Below are positions 62,373 to 64,000 of a stretch of 64,000 nucleotides of DNA, piece by piece. The notes under the pieces are model-generated. The model saw nothing but the letters and a program-made list of their open reading frames with translations, did not search any database and had not been told where the DNA came from. Numbering within the stretch: the stretch's first letter is position 1; the number at the start of each line of letters is the position of its first letter. A program made the translations under genes and the position numbers. This DNA comes from Mumia sp. Pv4-285 (lineage in GTDB: Bacteria; Actinomycetota; Actinomycetes; Propionibacteriales; Nocardioidaceae), in NCBI RefSeq assembly GCF_041320275.1, contig NZ_CP162023.1:186001-250000 (forward strand). The letters are read 5' to 3'.

Positions 62373-63161
62373 TCACCCGATGGCCGCGCGCACCCGGTGG
62401 GTCATCTCGGCGAACTCGGGCGTGGCGCGCAGCTCCGACGGGGCCACGTCCGCGGATGCCGCGGCGAACGGCGCCGGCTCGTCGAACACGATGCTGCCCG
62501 GACGGGGGCTCATCACCAGCACACGTGTCCCGAGCAGCACCGCCTCTTCGACGCCGTGCGTGATGAACAGGACCGTCTTGCCCGTCGCCCGCCACAGCGC
62601 GAGCAGCTCGCCCTGGAGCCGCTCGCGGGTGAGGGCGTCCAGCGCGCCGAAGGGCTCGTCCATCAGCACGATGTCGGGATCGTTCGCCAGCACCCGAGCG
62701 ATCTGGGTCCGCTGCTGCATGCCGCCGGACAGCTCGTACGGTCGCCGCTGGGCGAAGTCCGTGAGACCGACCATGGCGAGGTACTCGTCGGCCCGCGCCG
62801 TACGGTCCGCCTTGGAGACGCCACGCAGCTTGGGCCCCAGCGCCACGTTCGCGCGGACGTCGAGCCACGGGTACAGCGTCGGCTGCTGGAACACGACTCC
62901 GCGGTCGGCGCCGGCGCCACGCACCTCGTGGCCGCCCACCGTGATCGTGCCCGACGTGGGGCGCATGAACCCCGCTGCCAGGCGCATCAGCGTCGTCTTG
63001 CCGCACCCCGACGGCCCGGCGAGCGTCACCAGCTCGCCGGGCTCGATCGTGAGGTCGATCCGGTCCAGGGCGGGCACGGCGGTGCCGCGGGAGCCGAACA
63101 CGTGCTCGACCCCCGCGACGCGTACGGCGCCGGCATGCGTACGGACCGCCTCGAGGGTCAC
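62373..63161 (-). CDS. ABC transporter ATPase, nitrate/sulfonate/taurine type
   Basis: A 262-residue importer ATPase. Walker A GPSGCGKTT, Q-loop VFQQPTLYPWLDV, signature LSGGMQQR, Walker B IVLMDEPFGALD and H-loop ITHGVEEA are the SsuB/TauB pattern. GTG start overlapping the TGA of the substrate-binding-protein gene by 4 nt (GTGA), so they are co-translated. No permease gene follows; one would be expected upstream, beyond the window. Confidence 0.92.
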   Translation of the reverse strand: MTLEAVRTHAGAVRVAGVEHVFGSRGTAVPALDRIDLTIEPGELVTLAGPSGCGKTTLMRLAAGFMRPTSGTITVGGHEVRGAGADRGVVFQQPTLYPWLDVRANVALGPKLRGVSKADRTARADEYLAMVGLTDFAQRRPYELSGGMQQRTQIARVLANDPDIVLMDEPFGALDALTRERLQGELLALWRATGKTVLFITHGVEEAVLLGTRVLVMSPRPGSIVFDEPAPFAAASADVAPSELRATPEFAEMTHRVRAAIG

Positions 63162-64000
63162 TTCGACGAACCCGCCTCGGCCGCCGCCTCCGCCGGGCTC
63201 GCGTCGACCCCGTCGGCGTACGCGGACTCGGGCCCGACGGCGGCGATGCCGTCCTGCGTCAGCAGGAACTGCGCGGTCGCGAACAGGTCCTTGCCGAGCT
63301 TGCCGCCCAGGTAGTCCGGACCAGCCTGTTCCTCGGCCGACAGGTAGACGAAGCCCTCGAACTGCGCCTTCGCCTCGTCGGTGCTCACACCCACCTCGAC
63401 CGCGACACTCTCGGCCGCCTTGTCCGGCTCGTCGGCGATCTGCGCGATCGCGTGGTCCTGCGCCCTCGCCCACAGCTCGAGGAAGTCGGGGTTCTTCTCG
63501 ACGAAAGACGTGTCGGCGATGCCCACGTCGAACGTCGGCTTGCCCGCCTTCGCGGTGTCCTCGCTGGTGAGGATGACGGCGCCCTTGTCCTTCTCGAGCT
63601 CGCTCAGCGTCGGGTCCCACACCCACGAGGCGTCGATGTCTCCGCGCGACCACGCCGGTGCGATCTGCTCGGGCTCGGCGTTGACGAGCTTGTAGTCGGC
63701 CGCGTCCTCGCCCGCGTCGGCGATCGCCTGGAGCAGCGAGAAGTGGGCGGTCGACCCGAACGGCGTCGCGATCGTCTTGCCCTTCAGCCCGACGATGTCC
63801 GTCGCGGCTCCGTCCCGTACGACCAGCGACTCCGCGGACCCGATGACGTCGTGGATCCACACCACCGACACCGGGAGGTTCAACGGAGCGGACAGTGCCT
63901 TCGTCGCTGGTGACGAGCCCACGAGTCCGAGATCGAGGCTCTTGCCGCCGAAGGCCTGCACGACGTCACCCCCGGACGCGAAGTTGCTCCACTCGATCGT
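63158..64000 (-). CDS. ABC substrate-binding protein, taurine/sulfonate type (5' end outside window)
   Basis: At least 280 residues of a TauA/SsuA-like periplasmic-type binding protein, partial at its N terminus. The frame remains open to the window edge (IEWSNFASGGDVVQAFGGKS before the first in-window start). Blocks: LDLGLVGSSPATKAL, VVWIHDVIGSAESLVV, LKGKTIATPFGSTAHFSLLQ and PAWSRGDIDASWVWDPTLSEL. The signal peptide or lipobox is outside. It feeds the downstream ATPase. The ligand class is assigned by family resemblance. Confidence 0.87.
   Translation of the reverse strand, partial: TIEWSNFASGGDVVQAFGGKSLDLGLVGSSPATKALSAPLNLPVSVVWIHDVIGSAESLVVRDGAATDIVGLKGKTIATPFGSTAHFSLLQAIADAGEDAADYKLVNAEPEQIAPAWSRGDIDASWVWDPTLSELEKDKGAVILTSEDTAKAGKPTFDVGIADTSFVEKNPDFLELWARAQDHAIAQIADEPDKAAESVAVEVGVSTDEAKAQFEGFVYLSAEEQAGPDYLGGKLGKDLFATAQFLLTQDGIAAVGPESAYADGVDASPAEAAAEAGSSK

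Overview
The window is 64 kb of high-GC bacterial chromosome. GC-rich codon use, DtxR/IdeR-like iron box, ECF41-type sigma factor, GTP-dependent PEP carboxykinases, very large secreted multi-domain proteins and GC-rich terminators without U-tracts all point to an actinobacterium. Nocardioidaceae (Nocardioides/Aeromicrobium/Mumia type) is my best guess, made without any database comparison. There is no rRNA, integrase, transposase, plasmid gene or CRISPR array. One tRNA gene is present, tRNA-Arg(ACG).

Layout. 0-1.3 kb: a lower-GC gene joining RAMA-like, CBS and HEPN-like parts. 1.6-7.8 kb: a 2071-residue secreted beta-helix/metzincin/HAF-repeat protein. 7.8-9.2 kb: an HTH-nucleotidyltransferase pair resembling type IV toxin-antitoxin (AbiE-like) modules. 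9.3-10.1 kb: bacterioferritin and its ferredoxin behind an iron box. 10.3-13.4 kb: a NamZ muramidase and serine hydrolase operon for peptidoglycan-fragment processing. 13.4-17.9 kb: small metabolic genes and a translationally coupled DUF1611/racemase pair. 18.1-23.2 kb: a lower-GC defence-like island holding a DUF262 / RelA-SpoT synthetase operon and a divergent AAA-DUF4435 (PARIS-like) fusion gene. 23.2-36 kb: ordinary transport and metabolism (LysE exporter, PAP2 protein, arginine deiminase, two DHA2-type MFS pumps, extradiol dioxygenase, luciferase-like oxidoreductase, AraC regulator).

36.1-49.8 kb: two paralogous giant secreted PA14 plus fibronectin-III proteins, which share a motif about 60 nt upstream of each start and flank a canonical pckG. 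49.9-57.8 kb: an S55-like secreted protease with permuted catalytic motifs, tRNA-Arg, an ECF41 sigma factor divergent from a DoxX gene, a second and very divergent PEP carboxykinase whose P-loop cysteine is serine, and a secreted amidase. 57.9-64 kb: aldo-keto reductase, GNAT, a second copy of the HTH-nucleotidyltransferase pair, a haloalkane-dehalogenase-like hydrolase, YjbQ, and an ABC importer of the taurine/sulfonate type that runs off the window.

Themes. Secreted cell-surface and peptidoglycan-active proteins dominate. Several candidate conflict systems are dispersed (0, 8, 18-23 and 60 kb). A 28-bp dispersed repeat sits in at least five intergenic regions. Many convergent gene pairs are separated by perfect GC-rich hairpins, sometimes with both stop codons inside the stem. 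The strongest candidate for a little-described system is the DUF262-RelA/SpoT operon, with the AAA-DUF4435 gene beside it.
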